The notes under the pieces are model-generated. The model was not told the DNA's origin, did no database searches, and saw only the letters and a program-made list of their open reading frames with translations. Below are positions 9,579 to 18,343 of a stretch of DNA of 64,000 nucleotides, piece by piece. The stretch's first letter is position 1; each line of letters starts with the position of its first letter. Source of the DNA: Mesorhizobium loti. Lineage in GTDB: Bacteria; Pseudomonadota; Alphaproteobacteria; Rhizobiales; Rhizobiaceae. The translations under genes and the position numbers were made by a program. The DNA lies in assembly GCA_014189435.1 (NCBI GenBank), contig CP050293.1:3477001-3541000 (forward strand), read 5' to 3'.

Positions 9579-9758
9579 ATGGTGCTTAGCTTGGATCCGC
9601 CAAATCAGACTTCACGCCAGGCCGAAACAGACCGGCTGAGCAGAGCTTGGCTGGAAGGACTAGAAAGCGGCCCGTTCGAACCCTTCGACATAGAGGCGAT
9701 CAAACAAAAGGCCCGCCCTCGGCTGACTAGTTTCTCTGATTCTCACAAACGCCGATGA
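9579..9758 (+). CDS. ParD-like antitoxin fragment or mini-protein (59 aa), coupled to sixA
   Basis: ATG at 9579 with GGGG about 8 bases upstream; stop TGA at 9756-9758, overlapping the ATG of the next gene (ATGA, 9755-9758). The central part RLSRAWLEGLESGPFEPFD followed by IEAIKQKAR resembles the C-terminal toxin-binding region of ParD-type antitoxins. The N-terminal ribbon-helix-helix part is missing: the first 15 residues (MVLSLDPPNQTSRQA) do not look like it, and purN occupies the space upstream. No ParE toxin follows; the coupled gene is a SixA phosphatase. It may be a remnant, or a small protein in its own right. Confidence 0.5.
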   Translation: MVLSLDPPNQTSRQAETDRLSRAWLEGLESGPFEPFDIEAIKQKARPRLTSFSDSHKRR

Positions 9759-10264
9759 AACAGCTTCTCCTCCTGCGCCACGCAAAATCGAGCTGGGACG
9801 ACCCTGCTCTCGATGATTTCGACCGTCCCCTGGCCGAACGTGGATTGATGGCAGCCCGCTTGATGGGACGTGAGCTTGCGGCGCGCGACTGGCTGCCGGA
9901 ACTGGCGCTGGTGTCGCCGGCACTGCGCACACGCGACACCTGGCGGCTGGTCGCTGCGGAACTGCCTGCGCATCCCCAGGTCGTATTCGCCAAGGCGCTC
10001 TACGATGCTTCAGCGACGGATATTCTGAGCCAGCTTCATCAAGCCGACCCGGCGAGCAACAGCTTGCTGGTGGTCGGCCACAATCCGGGCCTGGAAGATC
10101 TTGCCAAACAGCTTGCCGGACCAGGGTCAGAGGCGAAGGCGCGCAAGAAGCTCGAGGAAAAGTTCCCGACGTCAGCTCTTGCGCGCTTCATCTTTGAGAG
10201 CGACTGGTCCGGCCTGTCCTCCGCCCGGCTGACACATTGTCTGCGGCCAAAGGATCTGGGCTAG
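9755..10264 (+). CDS. SixA-type phosphohistidine phosphatase
   Basis: 169 residues, histidine phosphatase (phosphoglycerate-mutase-like) superfamily. The catalytic motif is LLLRHAKSSWDDP, followed by DFDRPLAERG and later VVGHNPGLEDLA with the second catalytic His. SixA proteins remove phosphate from phosphohistidine in phosphorelay or PTS-type proteins. The start overlaps the stop of the 59-residue ORF, so the two are probably cotranslated. No terminator is evident before the convergent DUF680 genes. Confidence 0.85.
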   Translation: MKQLLLLRHAKSSWDDPALDDFDRPLAERGLMAARLMGRELAARDWLPELALVSPALRTRDTWRLVAAELPAHPQVVFAKALYDASATDILSQLHQADPASNSLLVVGHNPGLEDLAKQLAGPGSEAKARKKLEEKFPTSALARFIFESDWSGLSSARLTHCLRPKDLG

Positions 10265-10300
10265 AATCCAGGCGCGGCAGGCCAAACCTTCCGCTTGATA

Positions 10301-10525
10301 TCAGTTGCCCCAGATGCCCTGGCCGGAGTCAGGCCGGTTGGTTGCGACCTTCATCTTGGTATCCGCAGCCTTGTGCCCAGCCACGGTCTTCACCGAGCCG
10401 GTGACGGCGTGGTCAACGCTGACAACCGGCTGGTTGGCATTGTTGGAGCCGTAGTGGTCGCTGCCGGCAAAGGCGCTGCCCGCGGCAACGAGAATGGCGG
10501 CGGTGGTGAGAGCGATCTTGTGCAT
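10301..10525 (-). CDS. DUF680 family exported small protein, copy 1
   Basis: 74 residues: signal peptide (MHKIALTTAAILVAAGSAFA), then GSDHYGSNNANQP, a linker, and the C-terminal SGQGIWGN. DUF680 is a family of unknown function found mainly in Mesorhizobium. The ATG at 10525 has GGAGA about 7 bases upstream; the TTG two codons earlier would be too close to that site. It is one of three paralogues in a row on this strand, each with its own ribosome binding site and gap, so probably separately transcribed. Predicted periplasmic or secreted. Confidence 0.85.
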   Translation of the reverse strand: MHKIALTTAAILVAAGSAFAGSDHYGSNNANQPVVSVDHAVTGSVKTVAGHKAADTKMKVATNRPDSGQGIWGN

Positions 10526-10756
10526 TTTCAAGTCTCCTGGTTTTCCGTTAGGCGGCGTCTTGGGAGGACGGTTCCGCTAACGACAAGACCAGATGCCGTC
10601 CGATTTTATTCCCGGAAGCGGCGATACTTTGTGGATCATCGGTGGAATTCGGTGGTCGGTCGCCGACTGGGCATCGGCATCGTCATGCGCAAAAAACAAG
10701 AGCGGCGGGCCAAGCCCACCGCGCTTTGTAATCAAGTAATCCAAGGCCTGCGTTGT

Positions 10757-10987
10757 TCAGTGACCCCAGATGCCCTGGCCAGACTGAGCCGGCACCTTGG
10801 CGTTGGCGTCGCCCTGTGCCTTTTCGGACTTCAGGATCGAGCCGGTGTGCGAGGTATCGATGTTGGAAAGCGACTGGCTGGCAACCGGCTGGTTGGCATT
10901 GTTGGAGCCATAGTGGTCGCTGCCGTTGGCAAAGGCGCTGCCCGTGGCAACGAGAATGGCGACGGCGGTGAGTGCGATCTTGGTCAT
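10757..10987 (-). CDS. DUF680 family exported small protein, copy 2
   Basis: 76 residues, same plan as copy 1: signal peptide ending GSAFA, mature start NGSDHYGSNNANQP, C-terminal SGQGIWGH. The middle differs most among the three copies. GGAGTAAATAAA leads directly into the ATG at 10987. Unknown function; probably periplasmic. A gap of about 230 bases separates it from copy 1, enough for its own promoter and terminator, though I see no clear hexamers. Confidence 0.85.
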   Translation of the reverse strand: MTKIALTAVAILVATGSAFANGSDHYGSNNANQPVASQSLSNIDTSHTGSILKSEKAQGDANAKVPAQSGQGIWGH

Positions 10988-11058
10988 TTTATTTACTCCT
11001 GATTTTGAGATTGGATATTTTGAGATTGGATTGACTGCGACTGGTCTGGGAAACGCGA

Positions 11059-11265
11059 TTAGCGGTTGCCGAACAGGTTGCGGTCGGAACCCTGCGTGAC
11101 CGGCTTCTCGACGGTGGAGTTCGACTTCTGGATCGAGCCGGTGAACGAGTTGTCGACGGTAGCAGCAGGCTGATTGGCGTTGGCCGAGCCATAGTGGTCG
11201 CTGCCGGCAAAAACAGTGCCCGTGGCAACGAGGATGGCGGCGGCGGTAAGAGCGATCTTGGTCAC
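11059..11265 (-). CDS. DUF680 family exported small protein, copy 3 (divergent C-terminus)
   Basis: 68 residues. GTG start at 11265 with GGAG 8 bases upstream in the same leader layout as copy 2 (GGAGTAGATAAA). The signal peptide (TKIALTAAAILVATGTVFA) and GSDHYGSANANQP match the other copies, but the C-terminal GQGIWG motif is replaced by SDRNLFGNR, so this copy is the most divergent. Longer in-frame extensions upstream lack a ribosome binding site. Confidence 0.8.
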   Translation of the reverse strand: MTKIALTAAAILVATGTVFAGSDHYGSANANQPAATVDNSFTGSIQKSNSTVEKPVTQGSDRNLFGNR

Positions 11266-11739
11266 TTTATCTACTCCAGTGTTTGGTCTGTCCGTCTGGT
11301 GGCGTGCCCTTGGGAGGAATTTCGCGTCGCTCGGACCACCCCGAGATGGGTTTGCCTTGCCGCGGATTCCAATCACGAAGATGTTCCATAGGCCGTGTGA
11401 ATCCGCCCCTTGAAATTCAGCAAAGGGGCTCGGCGGGCATAATTTTTGTAAGCAATATCAGCCGCTTAATGAAAAAGTGATTTTCCGTGCCAAGGCATTC
11501 GGGCCGCCGGTGTTCACCACGTGCTGCACGGTTCGTCAACAGAAAACGAACCGATCGGTTCGATTTAGGAGAATCGGCACGCTCTGGCGCTTTCTTTACG
11601 ATGCCGAAGCGCACGAGGATCTCGACACCCAACCGGGACGACAAACCGGCCGCTTAAGGACCGGTCATGCGGTGGCACCGCGGGCCCGTCATGGCGCGCC
11701 CAAGCTTTCAGCTGGTTTTCAGCCGCCGGGCGAAAAGGA
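11266..11739. other. Intergenic region between DUF680 copy 3 and dapB
   Basis: About 474 bases without a supportable gene. Open frames here have no recognisable features. The notable item is a perfect 16-base palindrome at 11547-11562. Confidence 0.45.
11547..11562. promoter_or_regulatory. Orphan TetR-type palindrome
   Basis: cgaaccgatcggttcg is a perfect 16-base palindrome in an otherwise empty region. Its core (ACCGATCGGT) is the style of site bound by TetR-family repressors. No regulator gene lies beside it. Confidence 0.4.
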
Positions 11740-12534
11740 TTATCCGCTATTTATGCCGGGGCGTTCAAACCCCAGCACGTCGCGCATGTCGTATTCGCCG
11801 GGCGGGCGCCCCGCCACCCAGAGTGCGGCGGCGATGGCGCCACGGGCGAACATGACGCGGTCGCCGGCCGCATGCGACAAGGTCACCGTCTCGCCCTCGG
11901 CGCAGAAGCTGACGCTGTGCTCGCCGATGATGCTGCCGCCACGCATCACCGCAAAGCCGATCTCGCCGGCCGGACGCGGGCCGATGACGCCGTCACGTAC
12001 ACGCCTTGCGACCGTCTCCAGTTCGATGCCGCGCCCGCCGGCCGCGGCTTGGCCCAGCATCAGCGCCGTCCCCGATGGCGCGTCGATCTTGTGGCGGTGA
12101 TGCGCCTCGACAATCTCGACATCCCAGTCGTCGGGATCGAGCGCACGTGCCGCCCGCTCGACCAATCCGACCAGCATGTTGAGCCCAAGCGAAAAGCTGC
12201 CGGAGCGCACGATGGGAACCGTTTTCGCGGCGTCGGCGATAGCAGCCAATTCAGAAGTATCGAAGCCCGTCGAGCCAATGATGAGGGCCGGCCCGTCGCG
12301 TTCGGCGCAAACCCTGGCCAGCTCGGCCGACGCGGCCGGCGTGGTGAAATCGATCACCACATCGGCCATGGCAAGCGCCTCGTCGAGGCTCACCAGCCCT
12401 TCGCCGACGATGCCCGGCCGGTGGAAGCGGGCAGCGAGCGCCAGCCGCGCATCGCCCTGCACGGCGTCCGCCATCTGGCGGCCCATGCGGCCCAGCGCAC
12501 CCGAGAGGGCAATCCTGATCGGTGTTTGGGGCAC
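11740..12534 (-). CDS. dapB: 4-hydroxy-tetrahydrodipicolinate reductase
   Basis: About 264 residues. Reduces the DapA product with NAD(P)H on the route to lysine and meso-diaminopimelate. The N-terminal Rossmann motif is [21 protein letters not shown] and IIGSTGFD follow; the catalytic motif is [15 protein letters not shown]. The GTG at 12534 fits the family N-terminus; the frame further up merely overlaps the helicase gene. It lies 16 bases downstream of the UvrD-type gene on the same strand, so they are probably cotranscribed. The usual dap partners are absent here. Confidence 0.93.
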   Translation of the reverse strand: MPQTPIRIALSGALGRMGRQMADAVQGDARLALAARFHRPGIVGEGLVSLDEALAMADVVIDFTTPAASAELARVCAERDGPALIIGSTGFDTSELAAIADAAKTVPIVRSGSFSLGLNMLVGLVERAARALDPDDWDVEIVEAHHRHKIDAPSGTALMLGQAAAGGRGIELETVARRVRDGVIGPRPAGEIGFAVMRGGSIIGEHSVSFCAEGETVTLSHAAGDRVMFARGAIAAALWVAGRPPGEYDMRDVLGFERPGINSG

Positions 12535-12550
12535 GGCGCTATCCCCGCGG

Positions 12551-14644
12551 CTATTTCCACATGCCGCGCATGCGCGCGCCGATGTCGACGCGCACCTCCG
12601 GCCGGGCCGCCCTGCCCTGTGCCGTCTGCGCGCTCGGCCACGATACCTGCTGGAACGCGGCGAGAATCGAAGCGGGGATGAAGCGGGTGCGCGAGGCATA
12701 GAGATGGCGGTCGCCGCGCGCCGCCTGGCCGTGCGGAAAGAAGCGCTGCGGCATGACCAGGTTGAGATTGTCCTTGGCCCGCGTCATCGCCACGTAGAGC
12801 AGCCGGCGCTCCTCCTCGATATCCTCCTTTGTGCCGACGCCGAGATCGGCCGGAATGCAGCCGTCGACCGTGTTGAGTACGAAGACATTCTTCCATTCCT
12901 GGCCCTTGGCCGAATGGATGGTCGACAGGATCAGATAGTCCTCGTCACGATGCGGCGGTCCGGCCTGGTCGCTGGTGGCGTCCGGCGGGTCGAGCGTCAG
13001 TTCGGTGAGGAACCGTTCGCGCGAGGCATAGCCAGAGCCGATCTGCTCGAGCTGCAGCAGGTCGGCCCGGCGCGTCGTCGCATCCTCGTGGATGCGCTCC
13101 AGATGCGGCTCGTACCACAGCCTGATCTGTTCGAGATCGGCCGGCCATTTGGCGCCGGCCCGCAGGCCGGAATAGAGTGAGACGAAGCCCGGCCAGTCGT
13201 CCGCTGCGCGTTGCGGCGGACGCCAGCCTGCCAGCCCCATCGCTTCGTCGAGCGCCGTCGTCATGGTCTCGACGATCTGCGCGGCGGCCGAAGGGCCGAT
13301 GCCCGGCATCAGTTGCAGAACGCGGAAGCCGGCGACCCGGTCGCGCGGGTTTTCGGCAAAGCGCAGCACCGCCAGCACATCCTTGACATGGGCGGCATCG
13401 AGGAACTTCAGGCCGCCGAACTTGACGAAGGGAATGTTGCGCCGCGTCAGTTCGATCTCCAGCGGCCCGCTATGATGCGAGGCGCGAAACAGCACCGCCT
13501 GGGATTTCAGGGCCGTGCCGGCTTCGCGCTCGGCGAGGATGGTGTCACAGACGAAATTGGCCTGCTCGACCTCGTCGCGCACGGTGACCAGTCTTGGTCT
13601 GTCGGTCGACTTGCGCTCCGACCACAGGTTTTTGGTGAAGCGCTCCGAGGCCTCGCCGATCACCGCATTGGCGGCGGCAAGAATGGTTTCGGTCGAACGG
13701 TAGTTGCGCTCCAGCATCACCACGTCGGCGGCTTGCGCGAACTGGTTTGGAAAGTCGAGGATGTTGCGCACCTCGGCGGCACGGAACGAATAGATCGACT
13801 GCGCGTCGTCGCCGACCACAGTCAGCCCGGCGCCGTCGGGTTTCAGTGCCAGCAGGATGGAGGACTGCAAGCGATTTGTGTCCTGGTATTCATCGACCAG
13901 CACATGGTCGAAACGTCCACCGAGATGCATCGCTATTTCAGGCTCGGCCGCCATCTGCGCCCAGTAGAGCAGCAAATCGTCGTAATCGAGCACGTTTTGC
14001 GCCTGCTTCGCCTCGACGTAACCGGCGAACAATTGCTTCAACTGCTCCGCCCAGCCGGCGCACCAGGGAAAGGCAGACCCCAGCACCTCGTTAAGCGGCG
14101 CCTGCGCGTTGACGGCGCGCGAATAGATGGCAAGGCAGGTTCCCTTGGTGGGGAAACGCGCTTCCGTCTTCGAGAAGCCGAGCTCGTGGCGAACCAGATT
14201 CATCAGGTCGGCGGAATCCTCGCGATCATGGATGGTGAAGGCCGGGTCAAGCCCGATCTCCAGCGCATAGTCGCGCAGCAGCCGCGCGCCGATGCCGTGA
14301 AAGGTGCCGGCCCAGGTCAGCGCATCGGTGATGACAGCGGCATCGCGGCCGAGCACCTCGCCAGCGATGCGCTCGACACGCCTGGCCATTTCGGACGCGG
14401 CACGCCGTGAAAAGGTCATCAGCAGGATGCGGCGCGGGTCGGCGCCCTTGACGATCAGATGGGCGACACGATGCGCCAGCGTGTTGGTCTTGCCCGAACC
14501 CGCGCCGGCAATGACCAGCAGCGGTCCGGCGATCTTGCCGTCGCCATGCTCGACGGCCTGGCGCTGAGCATCGTTCAGCCGGGCGAGATAGGCAGGCTGG
14601 ACGGTCGGTTCCCGAAAGGTCGAATCAGCGGTGGCGAGGTTCAT
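12551..14644 (-). CDS. UvrD/Rep-type ATP-dependent DNA helicase
   Basis: 697 residues, superfamily 1A 3'-5' helicase. Motif Q region [14 protein letters not shown]; Walker [17 protein letters not shown]; motif II DEYQDTN; motif [18 protein letters not shown]; motif [12 protein letters not shown]; motif [12 protein letters not shown]; motif [12 protein letters not shown]. It likely unwinds DNA in repair or restart of replication. It is somewhat shorter than UvrD of E. coli and lacks its C-terminal extension. The start ATG at 14644 precedes [13 protein letters not shown]. First gene of a two-gene unit with dapB. Confidence 0.93.
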   Translation of the reverse strand: MNLATADSTFREPTVQPAYLARLNDAQRQAVEHGDGKIAGPLLVIAGAGSGKTNTLAHRVAHLIVKGADPRRILLMTFSRRAASEMARRVERIAGEVLGRDAAVITDALTWAGTFHGIGARLLRDYALEIGLDPAFTIHDREDSADLMNLVRHELGFSKTEARFPTKGTCLAIYSRAVNAQAPLNEVLGSAFPWCAGWAEQLKQLFAGYVEAKQAQNVLDYDDLLLYWAQMAAEPEIAMHLGGRFDHVLVDEYQDTNRLQSSILLALKPDGAGLTVVGDDAQSIYSFRAAEVRNILDFPNQFAQAADVVMLERNYRSTETILAAANAVIGEASERFTKNLWSERKSTDRPRLVTVRDEVEQANFVCDTILAEREAGTALKSQAVLFRASHHSGPLEIELTRRNIPFVKFGGLKFLDAAHVKDVLAVLRFAENPRDRVAGFRVLQLMPGIGPSAAAQIVETMTTALDEAMGLAGWRPPQRAADDWPGFVSLYSGLRAGAKWPADLEQIRLWYEPHLERIHEDATTRRADLLQLEQIGSGYASRERFLTELTLDPPDATSDQAGPPHRDEDYLILSTIHSAKGQEWKNVFVLNTVDGCIPADLGVGTKEDIEEERRLLYVAMTRAKDNLNLVMPQRFFPHGQAARGDRHLYASRTRFIPASILAAFQQVSWPSAQTAQGRAARPEVRVDIGARMRGMWK

Positions 14645-14825
14645 CGCCCATCAAGCATCGTTTCTGCTTTGTTCGCAACGCCGATGCGAGGCAGACTTAC
14701 CCCTGCGGACCTGGGGCAGAACAGATCGCGCCTAGAGCGGTTCACGGCTTGATGGAATCGAAGGGGATTCCCGATTTGTCGGTTTTGTGATTCAAGATGC
14801 TGGCTGGAGTGGAGGCCAGCATCTG

Positions 14826-15611
14826 ATGACCCGACCTCTTTCCAATGATCTTCGCGAGCGGGTTGTGGCTGCGGTTTTGAGCGGCGAGAGCCGGCGGTCT
14901 GCTGCGAAACGGTTCGGCATTTCGATTTCGGCCGCGGTGAAGCTGTTGCAGCGCCATGGGACGACCGGCTCGGTGGCGCCGGGCAAGATGGGTGGACATC
15001 GCAAGAGGGTACTGGAGCCGCACCGTGCCTTCATCGAGGCGCGTGTCCGTGAGACACCGCATCTGACGCTACACGGTCTGAAGGATGAGTTGGCCGCGCG
15101 CGGGGTTAAAGTCTCGCACAACGCAGTGTGGCTGTTCTTGCGCCGCGAGGGCCTGAGCTTCAAAAAAACGCTGTTCGCCCTCGAACAGGCACGCGCTGAT
15201 ATTGCCCGTAGGCGTCAGCGATGGCGATCCTGGCAGACCGGCCTCGACCCGCAGTGCCTGGTCTTCATCGATGAGACGTGGATCAAGACCAACATGGCTC
15301 CGCTGCGCGGTTGGGGACCGAAGGGCAAGCGGCTGCGCGGCTTGGCTCCGCATGGTCATTGGCGCACGCTGACCTTCCTCGGCGCACTGCGCTGGGATCG
15401 GCTCGCGGCACCTTGCGTCTTCGACGGACCGATCAACGGCCAATGCTTCCGCGCTTATGTCGAGCAGCAGCTCGTCACCGTTCTGAAGCCCGGCGACATC
15501 GTCATCATGGATAATCTGGGAAGTCATAAGTCGGCGGCGATCAGGCAGATGATCAAGGCTGCCGGCGCCAGGCTTTGGTACCTGCCGCCCTACTCTCCGG
15601 ATCTCAATCCG
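14826..15611 (+). pseudogene. IS630 transposase, N-terminal part (cut before the catalytic Glu)
   Basis: 262 codons from ATG at 14826. Helix-turn-helix N-terminus (LSNDLRERVVAAVLSG, then SAAKRFGISISAAVKLL) and DDE catalytic core with the first Asp in VFIDETWIKT and the second in VIMDNLGSHK. The frame breaks at SPDLNP, where the family continues with IE; that Glu completes the catalytic triad. The missing 53 residues are found intact at 18344-18505, so the two halves together give a 315-residue transposase. The frame that now runs on to 15659 is foreign sequence. Confidence 0.92.
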
Positions 15612-15629
15612 TGTATGGATGGCTCCTGC

Positions 15630-15857
15630 GGGTCAAGGGTGTCGGATCAGGTTTGGTGAACAGGTCGGTTGCGGCCATGTATACGGCGTCTGAATGTGCA
15701 ACGGGATCGCTGCGCGCCCTGATGAATATCCGCTTGGAGAACAGGTCCCACTCAATCGAGCGCGCTCGAGGCGCTTCGGATTGATCGGGGTGTCCTGGTT
15801 CTTCGTCTCCGTTTGTTCGCCATCACCTCACTTTGCCCTGACCATTCCGAGAGCCAG
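15630..15857 (-). ncRNA. Candidate bridge/seek RNA of IS110-family element 1
   Basis: 228 noncoding bases downstream of the transposase, the place where IS1111-type elements carry their guide RNA. Read on the minus strand it holds TCAATCCG (15777-15784), identical to the 8 bases left of the insertion point (15604-15611). It then holds GCTCGAT (15755-15761), the reverse complement of the 7 bases right of it (18344-18350). Between them GCGC and GCGC can form a small hairpin, and outside them CAGG-CCC can pair with GGG-CCTG. That is the layout of a target-binding loop: two guides, opposite strands, in an internal loop. The donor-binding loop is not resolved. Transcript ends are unknown. Confidence 0.6.
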
Positions 15858-16868
15858 TCAGGCTGTCTGCGGCTCGTAACGCGATCCGTCCCTGAGGACG
15901 GCGAAGATTGTTCTTGCCATGCGATGCGCTAAAGCGATGGCGACGACCTTCGCCTTCTTCCGGTTCAACATGCTTGATAGCCAATCCGATCCCGGCTCGC
16001 GCTTGAGCCTACGTCTAAGCATGATCTGCGCCATGGCGCCCAGATACAGCAAACGTCGGATATAACGGTTGCCCATCTTCGAGATCCGGCCCACCCTCTG
16101 CTTGCCGCCGGTGGAGTGCGGTTTGGGCGTGAGGCCGAGCCACGCCGCATAGTCTCTCGCGCAATCAAAATTGTCGACATCCGGCGTCGTCGCCGCGATG
16201 ATCGTCGCCGTCAGCATCCCCACACCAGGGATCGTAGCCAGACGCTGGCTTGTCTCGCTTTGCTCGTAGGTCTCTTCGATCTCATCGGTCAACCGCTCGA
16301 TCCGCTTGTTCGTCTCAGCCAACTGATCGAAGAGCAAACTCACGGGCATCCGGGCCACTTCCGGCAGCAGATCCAGTTGTTCCTTCAATCGATCGACGTT
16401 CTGTGCGCCCTTCGCCGCAATGATGCCGAACTCCGTCATGTGGGCTCGGATAGCGTTGCCTATCTGCGTGCGTTGGCGAACCAGAAAGTCCCGCGTGCGG
16501 TGAAGAACCAGAACCGACGAGCAGGCTTCGCTCTTGATGGCGACAAACCGCATCGAAGGGCGCGTCACGGCTTCACAGATGGCGGCCGCGTCTGCGGCAT
16601 CCGTCTTCCCACGCTTCACGTATGGCTTCACATAAGACGGCGGCATCAGACGGACGTCATGTCCCATCTGCTGAAGTCTGCGTCCCCAGTCGTGAGAGCC
16701 TGCGCAAGCCTCCATGCCGATCAGGCATCGCGGACGCTTCTGGAAAAACGCGAGCAACTGGCTGCGGCGAAGCTGGCGGCGCACGAGAACCCGACCGTTC
16801 TCGTCTACACCATGAATCTGGAAGACGCTCTTTGCGAGGTCGATACCGACTGTGGCAAGCTCTGACAT
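15858..16868 (-). CDS. IS110-family (IS1111-type) DEDD transposase/recombinase, element 1
   Basis: 336 residues. N-terminal RuvC-like DEDD site: Asp10 in TVGIDLAKS, Glu53 in LIGMEACAGSHDW, Asp90 and Asp93 in KTDAADAAA. C-terminal part: helix-hairpin-helix-like LATIPGVGMLTATII, then the conserved AAWLGLTPKPHSTGGKQR with the Ser/Gly-rich region thought to supply the catalytic serine. The start at 16868 (MSELATVGID) is fixed by GGAGGAG 6 bases upstream; the longer frame has no better site. All catalytic residues are intact, so the element may be active. Confidence 0.92.
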   Translation of the reverse strand: MSELATVGIDLAKSVFQIHGVDENGRVLVRRQLRRSQLLAFFQKRPRCLIGMEACAGSHDWGRRLQQMGHDVRLMPPSYVKPYVKRGKTDAADAAAICEAVTRPSMRFVAIKSEACSSVLVLHRTRDFLVRQRTQIGNAIRAHMTEFGIIAAKGAQNVDRLKEQLDLLPEVARMPVSLLFDQLAETNKRIERLTDEIEETYEQSETSQRLATIPGVGMLTATIIAATTPDVDNFDCARDYAAWLGLTPKPHSTGGKQRVGRISKMGNRYIRRLLYLGAMAQIMLRRRLKREPGSDWLSSMLNRKKAKVVAIALAHRMARTIFAVLRDGSRYEPQTA

Positions 16869-17070
16869 GGATGGCTCCTCCAAACGGGACAATGACAGCC
16901 CGACTATGGCGCAATGCGACGCCGAGAGCAGGAGCCATCCACATGGGGTAATCGCGGGAGCGAGTTGCCCTAGAAATCAATCGTAGTCTTGGAGGGTGGC
17001 TGTTCCCCGATAGGATGGAAATACGGGCTCACGGCTGACGCCGGGCCCAAACATCGAATGGAGAACAGCC

Positions 17071-18096
17071 ATGGAAGAATATATCGGTCTCGATGTGTCG
17101 ATGAAAGAGACGGCAGTTTCGATCCGCCGTGAAGGCGAACGGATCTGGCGCGGGAAGTGCGCATCTGATCCCAACATCATTGCCGAGCTTGTCCGTAAGC
17201 GGGCGCCAGCTGTAAAACGAGTGGTGTTCGAAACGGGGCCTCTCTCCGTATGGTTCTATCATGCGCTACGCGCCAAGGGATTACCGGCAATCTGCATCGA
17301 TGCCCGTCACGCCAAAGCTGCGCTCGATATGGCGGCGAATAAGACGGATGCGAATGATGCCGATGGTTTGGCGCAGCTTGCAGAAGTCGGGTTCTTTCGC
17401 GAGGTGCGCGTGAAAGGTTTCGACAGCATGTTGACCCGGACGCTCGTGTCGGCTCGCACCCGGCTGGTCCGAATCACCACCGAGCTTTCAAACCAGATCC
17501 GGGGGCTCATGAAGACATTCGGGTTGCTCGTTCCTGCAGGTAAGGGAACCACATTCGAGAAGAACGTTCGGGGCCTTCTTATCGATCACAAGGAACTTGC
17601 TCTTATCGTGCTGCCGATGTTGGAAGCCTGGCGCGGGATACGGATTCGTGCCGCCGAGCTTGGGCGCCAGCTCGTCGCAGATGCACGTCAGAGCCAGGCA
17701 TGCCGCATACTCATGTCGATCCCTGGCATCGGCGCCATCACCGCAACCTCCTTCGCCACTGCCATTGAAGATCCGGGCAACTTCAAGAAGTCCCGATCTG
17801 TTGGCGCCTGGATCGGCCTGACGACGCGCCGCTACCAATCCGGAGAAGTCGATTATGACGGCCATATATCCCGACGCGGTGACCGCCATTTGCGAGGGCT
17901 TCTCTACGAAGCAGCGTCGGTCATTCTGACGCGTAGCACGACCGAGAGCACCCTGCGGACATGGGGCCTCAAGCTCCGCGAGAGGATCGGCTTCAAACGC
18001 GCGGCCGTTGCCGTAGCGCGCAAACTGGCGGTCACGATGCATGCGATGCTCAAGACTGGCGAGCTCTTTGATCGGAACGCAGGAGCAACAACATGA
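17071..18096 (+). CDS. IS110-family DEDD transposase/recombinase, element 2
   Basis: 341 residues. DEDD residues: Asp8 in YIGLDVSMKET, Glu54 in VVFETGPLSVW, Asp93 and Asp96 in KTDANDADG. The C-terminal domain has ILMSIPGIGAITATSFATA and VGAWIGLTTRRYQSGEVD. It is clearly a different lineage from element 1. Upstream, GGAG in atggagaacagccATG serves as ribosome binding site. Only about 120 bases precede it and about 230 noncoding bases follow, again placing any guide RNA downstream. Intact by motif. Confidence 0.9.
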   Translation: MEEYIGLDVSMKETAVSIRREGERIWRGKCASDPNIIAELVRKRAPAVKRVVFETGPLSVWFYHALRAKGLPAICIDARHAKAALDMAANKTDANDADGLAQLAEVGFFREVRVKGFDSMLTRTLVSARTRLVRITTELSNQIRGLMKTFGLLVPAGKGTTFEKNVRGLLIDHKELALIVLPMLEAWRGIRIRAAELGRQLVADARQSQACRILMSIPGIGAITATSFATAIEDPGNFKKSRSVGAWIGLTTRRYQSGEVDYDGHISRRGDRHLRGLLYEAASVILTRSTTESTLRTWGLKLRERIGFKRAAVAVARKLAVTMHAMLKTGELFDRNAGATT

Positions 18097-18323
18097 AATT
18101 TGCGGATAGCGTTCAGGATCTGAGCGCCTGAGACGTCCCTGCCGGGACGTGGGGCCGAGCCATTCCGCTGATGGGGTTGCACCGCTGACTCAGCAAAGTG
18201 CGTCGTCCACATTGAAGGCTCCTCCCGCGAAGCTCCATCATGCGGCGACCGATGTCGACCGCGAAGACAACCGTGTACCCGGCAAACGCATCTCCAAGAA
18301 CGAAGATACTTGACGTCCCCACG
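18097..18323 (+). ncRNA. Candidate guide RNA region of IS110-family element 2
   Basis: Noncoding tail of element 2. It contains a perfect hairpin, ACGTCCC-TGCC-GGGACGT, at about 18133-18150. Unlike element 1, I could not find segments matching both flanks of its insertion, partly because those flanks are uncertain. Called by position and analogy only. Confidence 0.35.
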
Positions 18324-18343
18324 GCGATTAGACAACACCATCA

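Larger units (their letters stand above)
15612..16948 (-). mobile_element. IS110-family (IS1111-type) element 1, inserted in the IS630 transposase
   Basis: Bounded by a perfect 14-base subterminal inverted repeat: TGGATGGCTCCTGC at 15616-15629 and its complement at 16928-16941. Subterminal repeats are typical of the IS1111 group, as is a long noncoding stretch downstream of the transposase (15630-15857 here). The left junction with IS630 is exact at 15611/15612. The right boundary is less certain, because a second element begins within a few bases; I set it where the inverted repeat of element 2 starts. Confidence 0.8.
16949..18330 (+). mobile_element. IS110-family element 2, adjacent to element 1
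   Basis: Contains an intact transposase (17071-18096). The ends are provisional: a short inverted repeat, TAATCGC at 16949-16955 and GCGATTA at 18324-18330, with a second matching pair (TCTTGGAG near 16986 and its complement at 18292-18299) inside it at unequal spacing. The 13 bases 18331-18343 between this and the IS630 remainder may be the displaced tip of element 1, which would mean that element 2 inserted into the end of element 1. The order of events is inferred. Confidence 0.6.

Noticed and set aside
18113..18322. Minus-strand ORF in the tail of IS110 element 2
   Set aside because: Lies in the noncoding end expected to hold structure; no transposase motifs in the translation.
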